A stretch of 36,614 bases of DNA, taken from NCBI GenBank assembly GCA_002731695.1, contig PCCK01000082.1, forward strand, positions 1 to 36,614. The letters run 5' to 3'. The notes below the pieces were generated by a model. The model saw nothing but the letters and a program-made list of their open reading frames with translations. It searched no databases and was not told where the DNA came from. Shown piece by piece: positions 25,881 through 33,278 of this stretch (the first letter of the stretch is position 1; each line of letters begins with the position of its first letter). The position numbers were made by a program, and so were the translations under genes. The DNA comes from Porticoccaceae bacterium (lineage in GTDB: Bacteria > Pseudomonadota > Gammaproteobacteria > Pseudomonadales > Porticoccaceae).

Positions 25881-26804
25881 ATGAATAGAGAAAAGCATTT
25901 CTTCTTATTAGGAGCCGCAAAATGCGGCACAACTTCACTACATAAATTTCTTGGACAACACCCAGAAATTTGCATGTCCTCACCCAAAGAACCCCCTTTT
26001 TTCGAGCTATACTACGACAAGGGAATAAGTTTCTACGAGCAGCAGTTCTTCGCTAATAAAACGTCAGAAATATGGTCAGGAGAATCCAGGCACAGGAACC
26101 TGTATTTACCGTTCACGATCAAACGAATAGCAAAAGAGTTTCCCAAGGCTCGCCTTCTGGCCATCATTAGACATCCAGTTGAACGGGCCTTCTCACACTA
26201 CCTCCACCGAGTTAGGCACGGTTTTGAAAATCTTACGTTTGAACAGGCCGTAGATGAAGACATTTCACGAATCAATAGAGGGGAGTTTATAGACAACGAT
26301 AAAAACCTCAAAAAATACGAAAAATACTTCCGAAACGAAACCAGTACTTTCCACCGCACCTATATCGATACTAGTTACTACGCGGAACAATTCAAAAGAG
26401 TCTTTGAGTATTTTAATAAAGAACAATTGCTCATAATCAATTTCGAAGATCTAGCACAATCTCCTCAAAACGTAGTTAATAAATCTCTACATCACATAGA
26501 TCCAAATTTAAAACCACATACATTTTCAAAAGAAGTTCATAACAGGCAGAGCGGCGTAACCTACGAGGCATTCCGAAAAAAGGCTTCCCGACTTACCAGA
26601 TTTTCCTTCATCAAAAACAGCCCATTTTCAAAGCCAATTGCAACTATGCTAAAGACCCTGCTAAACGGACGGGATAAAAGAACCAAACCTGAAATTTACA
26701 AACTCAAAAACGAGACCAGAAAATTTCTAGTCGAACACTTCCGACAGCACAATGAACACTTAAGCGAATTAACCAACTGCGACTATAGCCATTGGAATTC
26801 CTAA
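25881..26804 (+). CDS. Sulfotransferase (heparan N-sulfotransferase-like domain)
   Basis: The 307-residue protein has a 5'-phosphosulfate loop FFLLGAAKCGTTSLHKFLGQ (about 6-25), the SSPKEPPFFELYY segment typical of the heparan sulfate and bacterial capsule sulfotransferase group, the 3'-phosphate strand LLAIIRHPVERAFSHYLH (about 91-108), and LLIINFEDLAQSP (about 183-195). It transfers sulfate from PAPS to a sugar. It is only distantly similar to the sulfotransferase at 14657-15571, so two different positions of the polymer may be sulfated. The start ATG is at 25,881. The gene is AT-rich like its neighbours from 20.2 kb on. It is soluble, with no signal peptide. Confidence 0.9.
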   Translation: MNREKHFFLLGAAKCGTTSLHKFLGQHPEICMSSPKEPPFFELYYDKGISFYEQQFFANKTSEIWSGESRHRNLYLPFTIKRIAKEFPKARLLAIIRHPVERAFSHYLHRVRHGFENLTFEQAVDEDISRINRGEFIDNDKNLKKYEKYFRNETSTFHRTYIDTSYYAEQFKRVFEYFNKEQLLIINFEDLAQSPQNVVNKSLHHIDPNLKPHTFSKEVHNRQSGVTYEAFRKKASRLTRFSFIKNSPFSKPIATMLKTLLNGRDKRTKPEIYKLKNETRKFLVEHFRQHNEHLSELTNCDYSHWNS

Positions 26805-27007
26805 GAGCCTGTTTAATAACACCCTCCGTATTAATGTTCCGAGGACTTATTCAGATGAAGGCTCTTTCATTTGTAAAATCTGATTGGAGCTTACGCCGAA
26901 TCGCTTTGGCGCCGAGGCAACGTCCCTGAATAAGAACAACGAACTAGACATTTCCTATGTGTAGGGTTCGGAAAAAGCGATCGCTGCACCTACAGCTGTG
27001 AACGATC

Positions 27008-27391
27008 GTGACTTTGGGATCGACGATTTATCCAAGCTCGACGGACACGGTTTCGCGGATAGGCCTCGCCTATAAACCAAACGTCGGCGACGACCGAGAA
27101 TCGCCAAGCTATATTCTATTAGAAAAACTCCAAGCCAAAGGAGTGGAAGTCGCCTATTACGACCCGCACGTTCAGGTCATACCAATGACTCCTGAACACG
27201 CTCAATGGGCAGGTACAAAGTCAATCACCTGTGATAAGCGTAGTCTCGAAAGTTTCGACACGGTGGTCATCTCCACTTCCCACGATGTAGTCGATTATTT
27301 GCAATTGGCAAATTGGTGTCCATCAATCGTCGATACTCGGAATGCAATGGCGGGTGCGGAGATCAAACCTGGGCAAGTAATCAAAGCGTAG
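27008..27391 (+). pseudogene. C-terminal fragment of a UDP-glucose/GDP-mannose (WecC/TuaD-type) dehydrogenase
   Basis: From about residue 17 the 127-residue frame matches the UDP-binding C-terminal domain of NDP-sugar dehydrogenases: RIGLAYKPNVGDDRESPSYI, LLEKLQAKGVEVAYYDPHV, FDTVVISTSHDVVDY and IVDTRNAMAG. The NAD-binding domain and the catalytic Cys domain, together about 300 residues, are missing, and no trace of them lies in 26,805-27,007. It therefore cannot make a uronic acid alone and is a truncated gene. Its former job would have been supplying a UDP-uronic acid for the EPS. A GC-rich hairpin overlaps its stop codon. Confidence 0.85.
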
Positions 27392-27408
27392 CGTCGGCGC
27401 TAGGCTTT
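27383..27408. repeat. GC-rich hairpin overlapping the stop codon of the dehydrogenase fragment
   Basis: The arms aaagc/gcttt and the inner agcg/cgct pair around a tcgg loop (overall aaagc-gt-agcg-tcgg-cgct-ag-gcttt). There is no T-run, so it resembles a REP palindrome more than a terminator. Compare 3551-3569. Confidence 0.5.
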
Positions 27409-27773
27409 GACGAAACGTTTGCGGGTATGCCGAAGCCGTTAAAAATTTCGTATTGCTAATTCTCGATAACCATAATCAGCCGAAGCCGAAATTAGATGCT
27501 CCGCACTATAATTTTAAAAACTAAGGGTCTGCAACCAGACAATACACAATACACACGGAAGGTAATGCACGCCCAACGAGGTATCCCGGAACATTCCTTG
27601 GCGATTGAAACAGGCACTAAATTAAGTGCTTTTTAATTGAGCGAACGGGACGGACGCCAGTATATAATTTTTTAAACTCCTGATCACACATCATCAACAA
27701 ACTCAAAAAACTTTGCGATCTTTGTTTCCTTTGCGGCTTAATTCTTCTAACTACTATCCGATCTCCTCTTAAT
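27409..27773. other. Intergenic leader before the outer-membrane gene, with repeats and a palindrome
   Basis: The stretch 27,451-27,495 holds attgctaat and aatcagccgaag words of the interspersed repeat family. A perfect inverted repeat gcact-aaatta-agtgc lies at 27,614-27,629 and could be an operator. A TATAAT hexamer at 27,663-27,668 could be a -10 box, but no good -35 at the right spacing was found. No gene is visible. Confidence 0.4.
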
Positions 27774-29015
27774 ATGAAACGCTATACGATTTACGCCCTC
27801 CGCTTAACAGCGACTGTCCTCTCACTCAGTTTGTCGTTATTCCAGGCAAATGCCCAAGATTCTTCTCATTCTTACACTCAAAAGGCTCCACGAGAATCAC
27901 GTATTTCAGGCGATGACGCCACCTCGTCCTTTAGTGCGTTGTCACCCGCTTTACGTGAGTCAACTCCTCTTCAAATCGGCCCTCTTCTCTTTACCCCTAG
28001 TGTCAACTACAGATACACCGATGCCAGCAACCTATTGCGAAGGGTTGGAAATGAACAAGATTCAGAGATTCAGAACATAAGCTTTAACTTGTTTTTCGAC
28101 TACCAAGAGTTGTGGTCATTTAGCTATCGCCCTGCGTGGACCTATTATTCCAATGCCGCTTTCGATGACACCGATTCCCATTCGGCGAACTTCTTTAGTG
28201 ACTTCGCGGTTGCAGACTGGCGTATCGGCTTCAACCAAACTTACGACGATTCAAAGGATTCACTTGTCCAAACCGGAAGCCAAACCCAACAGGAAACATT
28301 TGGGACCACTCTAAGCGCTTCACGCCAACTGAATTCTACGTGGTATCTCGATTTAAGTGCAGATCAAGATCTGCGCTCCACTAGTCGCTTTTCCGATGTT
28401 AGCGAATGGTCAACCTCAGGTTGGCTGCGTCACCAGGCAAGCTCGATTGTCAATTCTTCTATCGGTCTCACATGGGGCTATACCGACGTCGATCCTGGCC
28501 TAAACACAGAGTACATGCGATTCCTCCTGCGTTTCGGATTCAATCCTTCCGAAAAACTTAGAGCATCCTTACTAGGTGGCATCGATTCTCGCGAAATCGA
28601 TGCACCTGGCTTCGACAAAGAGGAAAACCCGACGTACAATGCTTCCCTTCAGTATCAACCATTTGACTACACAACAATAGGCATCAATCTTTCCCGCAGC
28701 ATACGTGCTTCCTACTTCAGTAATTTCAACAACGAAACCGAAGCCCTAACGCTGAGTTTAAACCAACGCTTGCTAGGCCGCTTCAATCTAACAGTTTCTT
28801 ACGGAGAGCAGTCATCAGACTATCTCGGGCTTCTCAGTAACTTCGTGGTTGGACGAGCCGATGAATACGATTCTTTTTCAGTGAATTTGAGCACGCAACT
28901 CGTAAACAGAATCAACGTTTCCGCATTTTATCGAAAAAATGAGAATTCCACGAACACGACCGGGTTCGGTTTCTCGAGCGACCAATCAGGATTTAGCATT
29001 GGGTATAGGTATTAA
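27774..29015 (+). CDS. Outer-membrane beta-barrel protein of the EPS/exosortase locus
   Basis: The 413-residue protein has a signal peptide (MKRYTIYALRLTATVLSLSL, with cleavage after QANAQ, about 28). The rest alternates polar and hydrophobic residues in short strands with Ser/Asn/Asp-rich turns (for example SVNYRYTDASN, WSFSYRPAWTYYSN, WRIGFNQTYDDSKD), and it ends in an aromatic-rich strand (FSIGYRY) as expected for insertion by the BAM machinery. This matches the barrel proteins found beside exosortase and EPS genes, some of which are annotated as PEP-CTERM system-associated outer-membrane proteins. It may help EPS or anchored proteins pass the outer membrane. It is the first gene before the exosortase, separated by 250 bases. 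The ATG at 27,774 gives the best signal peptide. Confidence 0.8.
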   Translation: MKRYTIYALRLTATVLSLSLSLFQANAQDSSHSYTQKAPRESRISGDDATSSFSALSPALRESTPLQIGPLLFTPSVNYRYTDASNLLRRVGNEQDSEIQNISFNLFFDYQELWSFSYRPAWTYYSNAAFDDTDSHSANFFSDFAVADWRIGFNQTYDDSKDSLVQTGSQTQQETFGTTLSASRQLNSTWYLDLSADQDLRSTSRFSDVSEWSTSGWLRHQASSIVNSSIGLTWGYTDVDPGLNTEYMRFLLRFGFNPSEKLRASLLGGIDSREIDAPGFDKEENPTYNASLQYQPFDYTTIGINLSRSIRASYFSNFNNETEALTLSLNQRLLGRFNLTVSYGEQSSDYLGLLSNFVVGRADEYDSFSVNLSTQLVNRINVSAFYRKNENSTNTTGFGFSSDQSGFSIGYRY

Positions 29016-29265
29016 CGTTAACGTGCCCAATCGCTAATTGTTTGTTTCTGATTGAAGATTTGCTCGTGCTTCGCCCAAGATCCATCCAGGGTTATGTAGA
29101 GAAAAATTAAGCTGCTATTCGTCTTTATTGGACTATGTCGAAAAGAAAATGACCCTAATGATTGCGATAGCCGTTGCCGAGTTTCTCGATCGTTATTGGT
29201 CAGTTATTAGCGATTTAATAATACTAAGTGGTTAAAAAATTTTCCCTTTTATCCGATGCAAATTT
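29016..29265. repeat. Intergenic stretch with decayed repeat words
   Basis: It contains caatcgctaattg (29,030 region) and gttattggtcagttattagcg (29,190-29,215), decayed forms of the ATCA/TTAG-type repeat. A ttaacgttaa palindrome spans the barrel gene's stop (29,012-29,021). No gene is seen. Confidence 0.35.
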
Positions 29266-30252
29266 TTGGCGCTGGATCGATTTAGACATTTGAGGACACC
29301 TGATTTTTCCGATCTAACTCTAAAAATTTGCCTGCTAAGAATTATTAATTCGCAAACCACAATAAACCATTGGCGATCGCTTTCGCCGCAAACGCACCGA
29401 TTCGCCTTCGCGGTAGCCGTGCTTTCGCTGGCGTTCTCCAAGTCGCTTTACGGACTCCTTCAACTGGCTCTGAATACGGATCTCCACTCGCACATCATCC
29501 TCGTCCCGGTAGTCTGCATCTATTTCGCTTGGATCAAAAAAGACGAATTGCCCGCTGCCTCCAAACCCCGTGAAGCCCTCGCAATTGCTCCCGGCTTAGC
29601 CGCAGCAGCTTTGTTGGTCTATTACTGGGCTGCAGGGAATTTTGAGGCAGCCGAAGACGCGCTGGCTTTAACCACTCTGGCGTACGCCCTGTTAATCATA
29701 ACTGCGGCCCTATTTCTGTACGGCCCAAGTCTCCTAAAAAAGCAGCACTTTTCTTTGTGGTTTTTGATCTTCCTGGTTCCAATGCCTCTAATTGTCCAAG
29801 ATTGGGTCAACACATTCTTCCAATACGCTTCCGCGGAGGTCTCTTACCAAATGGTAAAGTCTGCTAACATTCCCATTTTTCGTCCCCATCCCCTCACCTT
29901 CGAGCTCTCCACCATACAAATTCGCGTCGCTCCCTCGTGCAGCGGCATTCGGTCCAGTTTAGTCCTCTTGATCACAAGCATTGTGGCGGGCGAGCTATTT
30001 CTTCAATCGAAATTGAAGCGGTGGTTGCTTGTCTTTTTTATAATACCCCTTGCAGTCGTTCGCAATGGTTTCCGAATATTTACGATCAGCTATCTTTGCG
30101 TACATGTTGGTCCCCACATGATCGACCACTGGATCCATCACAAAGGCGGCCCATTCTTTTTCGGCCTATCGCTGATCCCGTTCTTCGTACTGCTTTATTG
30201 GCTTTGGAAAAAAGAGCCAAAAAAGAAGCCTTTGGCTGCAATTGAAGATTGA
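29266..30252 (+). CDS. Exosortase (transpeptidase-like, cleaves C-terminal sorting tails)
   Basis: The 328-residue protein has about eight membrane segments and the exosortase signature residues: Cys225 in RVAPSCSGIRSSLVLL, Arg266 in PLAVVRNGFRIF and His291/His292 in WIHHKGGPFFFG. Together these form the Cys-Arg-His set of the family. The N-terminal part contains the typical HSHIILVPVVCIYFAW (about 66-81). Exosortases recognise a C-terminal tripartite tail (short motif, hydrophobic helix, Arg-rich end) and transfer the protein to an as yet unclear acceptor, often linked to EPS. The start is uncertain: the long frame uses TTG at 29,266, but a start near residue 35-40 (before SLSPQTHRFAFAVAV) would suit the first membrane helix. 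Neighbouring PrsK/PrsR fit the usual regulator pair. The subtype cannot be fixed. Confidence 0.92.
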   Translation: MALDRFRHLRTPDFSDLTLKICLLRIINSQTTINHWRSLSPQTHRFAFAVAVLSLAFSKSLYGLLQLALNTDLHSHIILVPVVCIYFAWIKKDELPAASKPREALAIAPGLAAAALLVYYWAAGNFEAAEDALALTTLAYALLIITAALFLYGPSLLKKQHFSLWFLIFLVPMPLIVQDWVNTFFQYASAEVSYQMVKSANIPIFRPHPLTFELSTIQIRVAPSCSGIRSSLVLLITSIVAGELFLQSKLKRWLLVFFIIPLAVVRNGFRIFTISYLCVHVGPHMIDHWIHHKGGPFFFGLSLIPFFVLLYWLWKKEPKKKPLAAIED

Positions 30253-30314
30253 TTAGGCTGATATCTTTTTAACCGCTGGTTCGAGGACGCAAAGAAGTAA
30301 TAGTGAAAGGTGGA

Positions 30315-30470
30315 ATGATTATTTTTAGTCCGCTAGATACGCTAAATTTTGCAAAAAATAATCTCGCCTACATCAAATCCGCGCATTTGGACAACGTTGG
30401 AGAAGCCAAAGCGGCTTTCTCCAAAGCCTTGGAATTGGGCCTCGATGACGCAAAAGCGATCGGCCAATAA
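30315..30470 (+). pseudogene. TPR-protein C-terminal fragment
   Basis: A 51-codon frame with ATG at 30,315 (AAGG 4 bases upstream) reads FAKNNLAYIKSAHLDNVGEA then KAAFSKALELGLDDAKAIGQ and stops at 30,468-30,470. It matches the last TPR of proteins that accompany exosortase/EPS loci (NNLAYxxxxxGDxxxAxxxFxKALELG). It is too short for a functional TPR domain, so it is probably a remnant, though a tiny functional protein cannot be excluded. The next 180 bases hold no gene. Confidence 0.5.
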
Positions 30471-30654
30471 CAGCAATTCTAAACCCCCACCCGCGAGCGT
30501 GCTCGAGGACGCGACGTATTTGTTGATTGTGGATTGCAGGCTTATTATACCGAAAGGTAGGATTGGAAGTCCCTAAGCAACCTTGGAAATTGCATTAATC
30601 GCTTCGGTTGCCCTGACCGTTCCTACCTACCAATCAATCCTTCCTTGAAGGCCA

Positions 30655-30750
30655 ACAGCGAAGTCCCTATGGCTGATCATTGATTAATCAAGGATCACCA
30701 ATCCAGACTTTCCGACCTCAGACCCACCCATCAGAGCTCTTCTTTAATCC
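30655..30750. repeat. Repeat stretch before prsK
   Basis: The run ctgatcattgattaatcaag, gatcaccaatccagac and cctcagacccacccatcaga uses the same short vocabulary as the inserts at 4360-4482 and 1633-1735. It lies right before the ATG of prsK, so its transcription start and leader include repeat DNA. Confidence 0.5.
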
Positions 30751-30755
30751 TTAAA

Positions 30756-32873
30756 ATGAATCTCATCGCACCACTGGCCTACCTTTCCGCTGGAATCTGC
30801 GGGATGATTAGCGCCGTTTACTTTATCCTTACGCTCACAGGCAAACGTCGTTCCATCGCTCGCTGGTCCTTTAGCATTAGCATAGCCCTCCTTGGTTTAG
30901 AAAGTTTAGTCACGGGCTTTAGCGCAGCGGCGACCCACGCAGATCATTTTCTTTTCTGGCAGCAAATTCGATTGGTCGTTCTCTCTTTTTTGCCTGGCAC
31001 CTGGATTCTCTTCAGTCTGACCTATGCCCGAGGAAGCACCCGTAAATTCCTTCATAGCTGGCGATATCTGTTAATCGTCGCGTTCGCCCTTCCAGCCTTG
31101 CTCGCTACATTCTACAGCGATAGCTATATTCTTTTCCGTCAGCTGCAAGGAGATGGCAGCATCACCGTTCTTTTAGGCTGGCCCGGACAAGCCATTAACT
31201 TCCTCATAATATTGGGCTCTGTCCTCAGCATGATGAATTTGGAGAGAACCTATCGAGCCGCAGTCGGCGCGATGCGCTGGCAAGTCAAATACATGCTGCT
31301 CGGATTGGGAACACTATTTTTGGTACGCTTCTACACCAGTAGCCAAGCCTTGCTTTTCGCCAACGTGCATAGCGGAATGGATACCCTCAACTCGATTGGC
31401 CTAATCGTATCGAGCTTGCTGATCATTCGGGCCCTGAGTAGGCGAGGACACTTCGATGTAGAGCTTTATCCCTCGCATGCCGTACTGAGCAATTCACTTA
31501 CCATTTTGCTGGCCGGCATATATCTGTTAGCCGTAGGCGTCCTCGCTAAAATCGTTGCTCTCATCGGAGGCGACATCAGCTTCCCCCTCAAAGCGTTTGG
31601 CGTACTGATCGCCCTAGTCCTGCTCGCCACCCTTCTTCAATCGGATCATCTCCGATTGAACATTAAACAGTTCATCAGTCGGCACTTCAAGCGGCCCATG
31701 CACGACTACCGAACAGTTTGGATGCGCTTTACCGAGGAAAGTTCTTCCCACGTGCGACAGCCAGATCTCTGTGACGGTCTCGCCAAGCTAATCGCTGAGA
31801 CTTTCGATTCTCACTCGGTAAACCTTTGGCTTTTAGGAAGTGGCCAAACCAAAATAACGCTCGCCGCATCTACCGTTATTACCGATAAAACCTCTCCTGT
31901 TCTCGATCTTTTGCACGAAGAAATCAAAGCCCTGAAGTCTCAGTTTTCCAATTTGCGCAGGCCCATTGATTTAGATAAGGCAAAGGCGGACTGGGCCAGA
32001 AAACTTAGGGAATCGAACCCCAAGAAATTCCCGCATGGTGGAGATCGTATCTGTGTTCCCATGACAACTCGAGAATCGATTCTAGGCGTTATCGTAATCG
32101 GCGATCGTGTGAGCGGGATTCCCTTCACTGAGCCTGAATTCGACATTCTCATTAGCGTTGGCACGCACGCGGCCTCGAGCCTTCTTAATCTCCAGCTATC
32201 CGAGAAAATTATCGTAACCCGAGAATTGGAAGCCTTTCAAACAATGGCCACCTTTTTCGTTCACGATCTCAAGAATGCCGCCTCTACGTTGAACATTATG
32301 GTGAAGAATCTTCCGATACACTGGGACAACCCCGAATTTCGCGATGATGCTCTGCGCGGCATCTCTAAGACGGGCGATCGGATCAATGACATCATAGGTC
32401 GGCTCAGCACCGTGAGAAGTGAAATTGCGGTGGACCTCAAGCCGCTCGAGATGGGCGTTTTTGCAAAACAAGCCATCGAAATCTGGCAAGCCCCCGAAAA
32501 TACCGAGCTGGTGACACGTTTCGAATCTCGGGCCGTCGCTAGAATCGACAAGGAGCAACTCAGCAAAGTGTTGCTCAATCTCGTGATCAATTCCTCAGAG
32601 GCCATCGAAGGCGTCGGACGTATCGAGGCTAGTATAAGTGTGAACGAAAAATATGTGTTTCTGAAAGTCAGAGATAACGGCTGCGGCATGAGCCAGGAAT
32701 TCGTAAACAAGAATCTTTTTCGCCCTTTCCAGACAACTAAGAAACACGGTCTCGGAATTGGAATGTTCCAAAGCAAGATGATCGTCGAAGCCCACGGCGG
32801 ACGAATTATCGTAGAAAGTGAAGCAGGCAAGGGAACAACGTTTCGGGTTGCCTTGCCGCTTGAGCAGAGCTGA
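30756..32873 (+). CDS. prsK: PEP-CTERM/exosortase system histidine kinase PrsK
   Basis: The 705-residue kinase has an N-terminal membrane block of about eight helices (about 5-305, starting APLAYLSAGICGMISAVYFI), a GAF-like region (about 330-480, with DRICVPMTTRESILGVIVIG), then a HisKA-like motif FFVHDLKNAASTLNIMVKNL with the phospho-accepting His503. The HATPase_c domain follows: LLNLVINSSEAIEG (N box), KVRDNGCGMS (G1), and HGLGIGMFQSKMIVEAHGG (G2), ending with a GKGTTFRVALP strand. This domain order and the HDLKN motif are those of PrsK, the kinase found beside exosortases and paired with PrsR. The signal is unknown. prsR follows after about 400 bases. No insertion or frameshift is seen. 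The ATG start at 30,756 gives a membrane-first protein. Confidence 0.93.
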   Translation: MNLIAPLAYLSAGICGMISAVYFILTLTGKRRSIARWSFSISIALLGLESLVTGFSAAATHADHFLFWQQIRLVVLSFLPGTWILFSLTYARGSTRKFLHSWRYLLIVAFALPALLATFYSDSYILFRQLQGDGSITVLLGWPGQAINFLIILGSVLSMMNLERTYRAAVGAMRWQVKYMLLGLGTLFLVRFYTSSQALLFANVHSGMDTLNSIGLIVSSLLIIRALSRRGHFDVELYPSHAVLSNSLTILLAGIYLLAVGVLAKIVALIGGDISFPLKAFGVLIALVLLATLLQSDHLRLNIKQFISRHFKRPMHDYRTVWMRFTEESSSHVRQPDLCDGLAKLIAETFDSHSVNLWLLGSGQTKITLAASTVITDKTSPVLDLLHEEIKALKSQFSNLRRPIDLDKAKADWARKLRESNPKKFPHGGDRICVPMTTRESILGVIVIGDRVSGIPFTEPEFDILISVGTHAASSLLNLQLSEKIIVTRELEAFQTMATFFVHDLKNAASTLNIMVKNLPIHWDNPEFRDDALRGISKTGDRINDIIGRLSTVRSEIAVDLKPLEMGVFAKQAIEIWQAPENTELVTRFESRAVARIDKEQLSKVLLNLVINSSEAIEGVGRIEASISVNEKYVFLKVRDNGCGMSQEFVNKNLFRPFQTTKKHGLGIGMFQSKMIVEAHGGRIIVESEAGKGTTFRVALPLEQS

Positions 32874-33278
32874 CGGCTATTTTAAAGGCAGAGGGCTTCA
32901 AGTCGAAGAATGATAATGGCTAGTCCTTTAGGCTGATGAACGACTTATGCTGAAGCTGATGGTAGTTTATGTCCTCTAAGCCATTGACCATAAACAAGTT
33001 TTGTCCCCCTTGCAACTATCGACAATCCGTCTAGGATATCTTAAAAACGTCAACAGTCCCTTGACTCGAGCAGCGACTCCAAAGAGTCGTTATTAATCTT
33101 TCTAAATCGCAAATCAAAAAATGACCTGCAACCCGCTGTCAGTAAAGTACGCCGGACAAAAGTTCGAACTCACTCGTCATGGATTTTGAAAAACCTTTCG
33201 TCCCAAAATCTTCTCGTCTTTATTGAACTTCTCTTCATCGCTGAGACCTTCCAATCTAGACGCGGTTAAAAAGACCTA
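32874..33278. other. Intergenic region between prsK and prsR
   Basis: No gene is visible. A small perfect hairpin cgactc-caaa-gagtcg (33,074-33,089) is followed by ttatta, a weak terminator or attenuator candidate. Because of the 405-base gap prsR may have its own promoter, but no clear -35/-10 or -24/-12 element could be placed. Confidence 0.4.

Noticed and set aside
25639-25884. Plus-strand frame of 81 residues overlapping the sulfotransferase start.
   Set aside because: No motif, no ribosome binding site, and Ser/Arg/Lys-rich composition typical of chance frames.
26846-26934. Inverted words cttattcag and ctgaataag 70 bases apart.
   Set aside because: Short arms with a long loop, no other support for an RNA gene or mobile-element end.
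27663-27668. TATAAT as a promoter for the barrel protein gene.
   Set aside because: A TTGAGC word upstream lies 20 bases away, too far for a standard promoter; kept only as a note in the intergenic entry.
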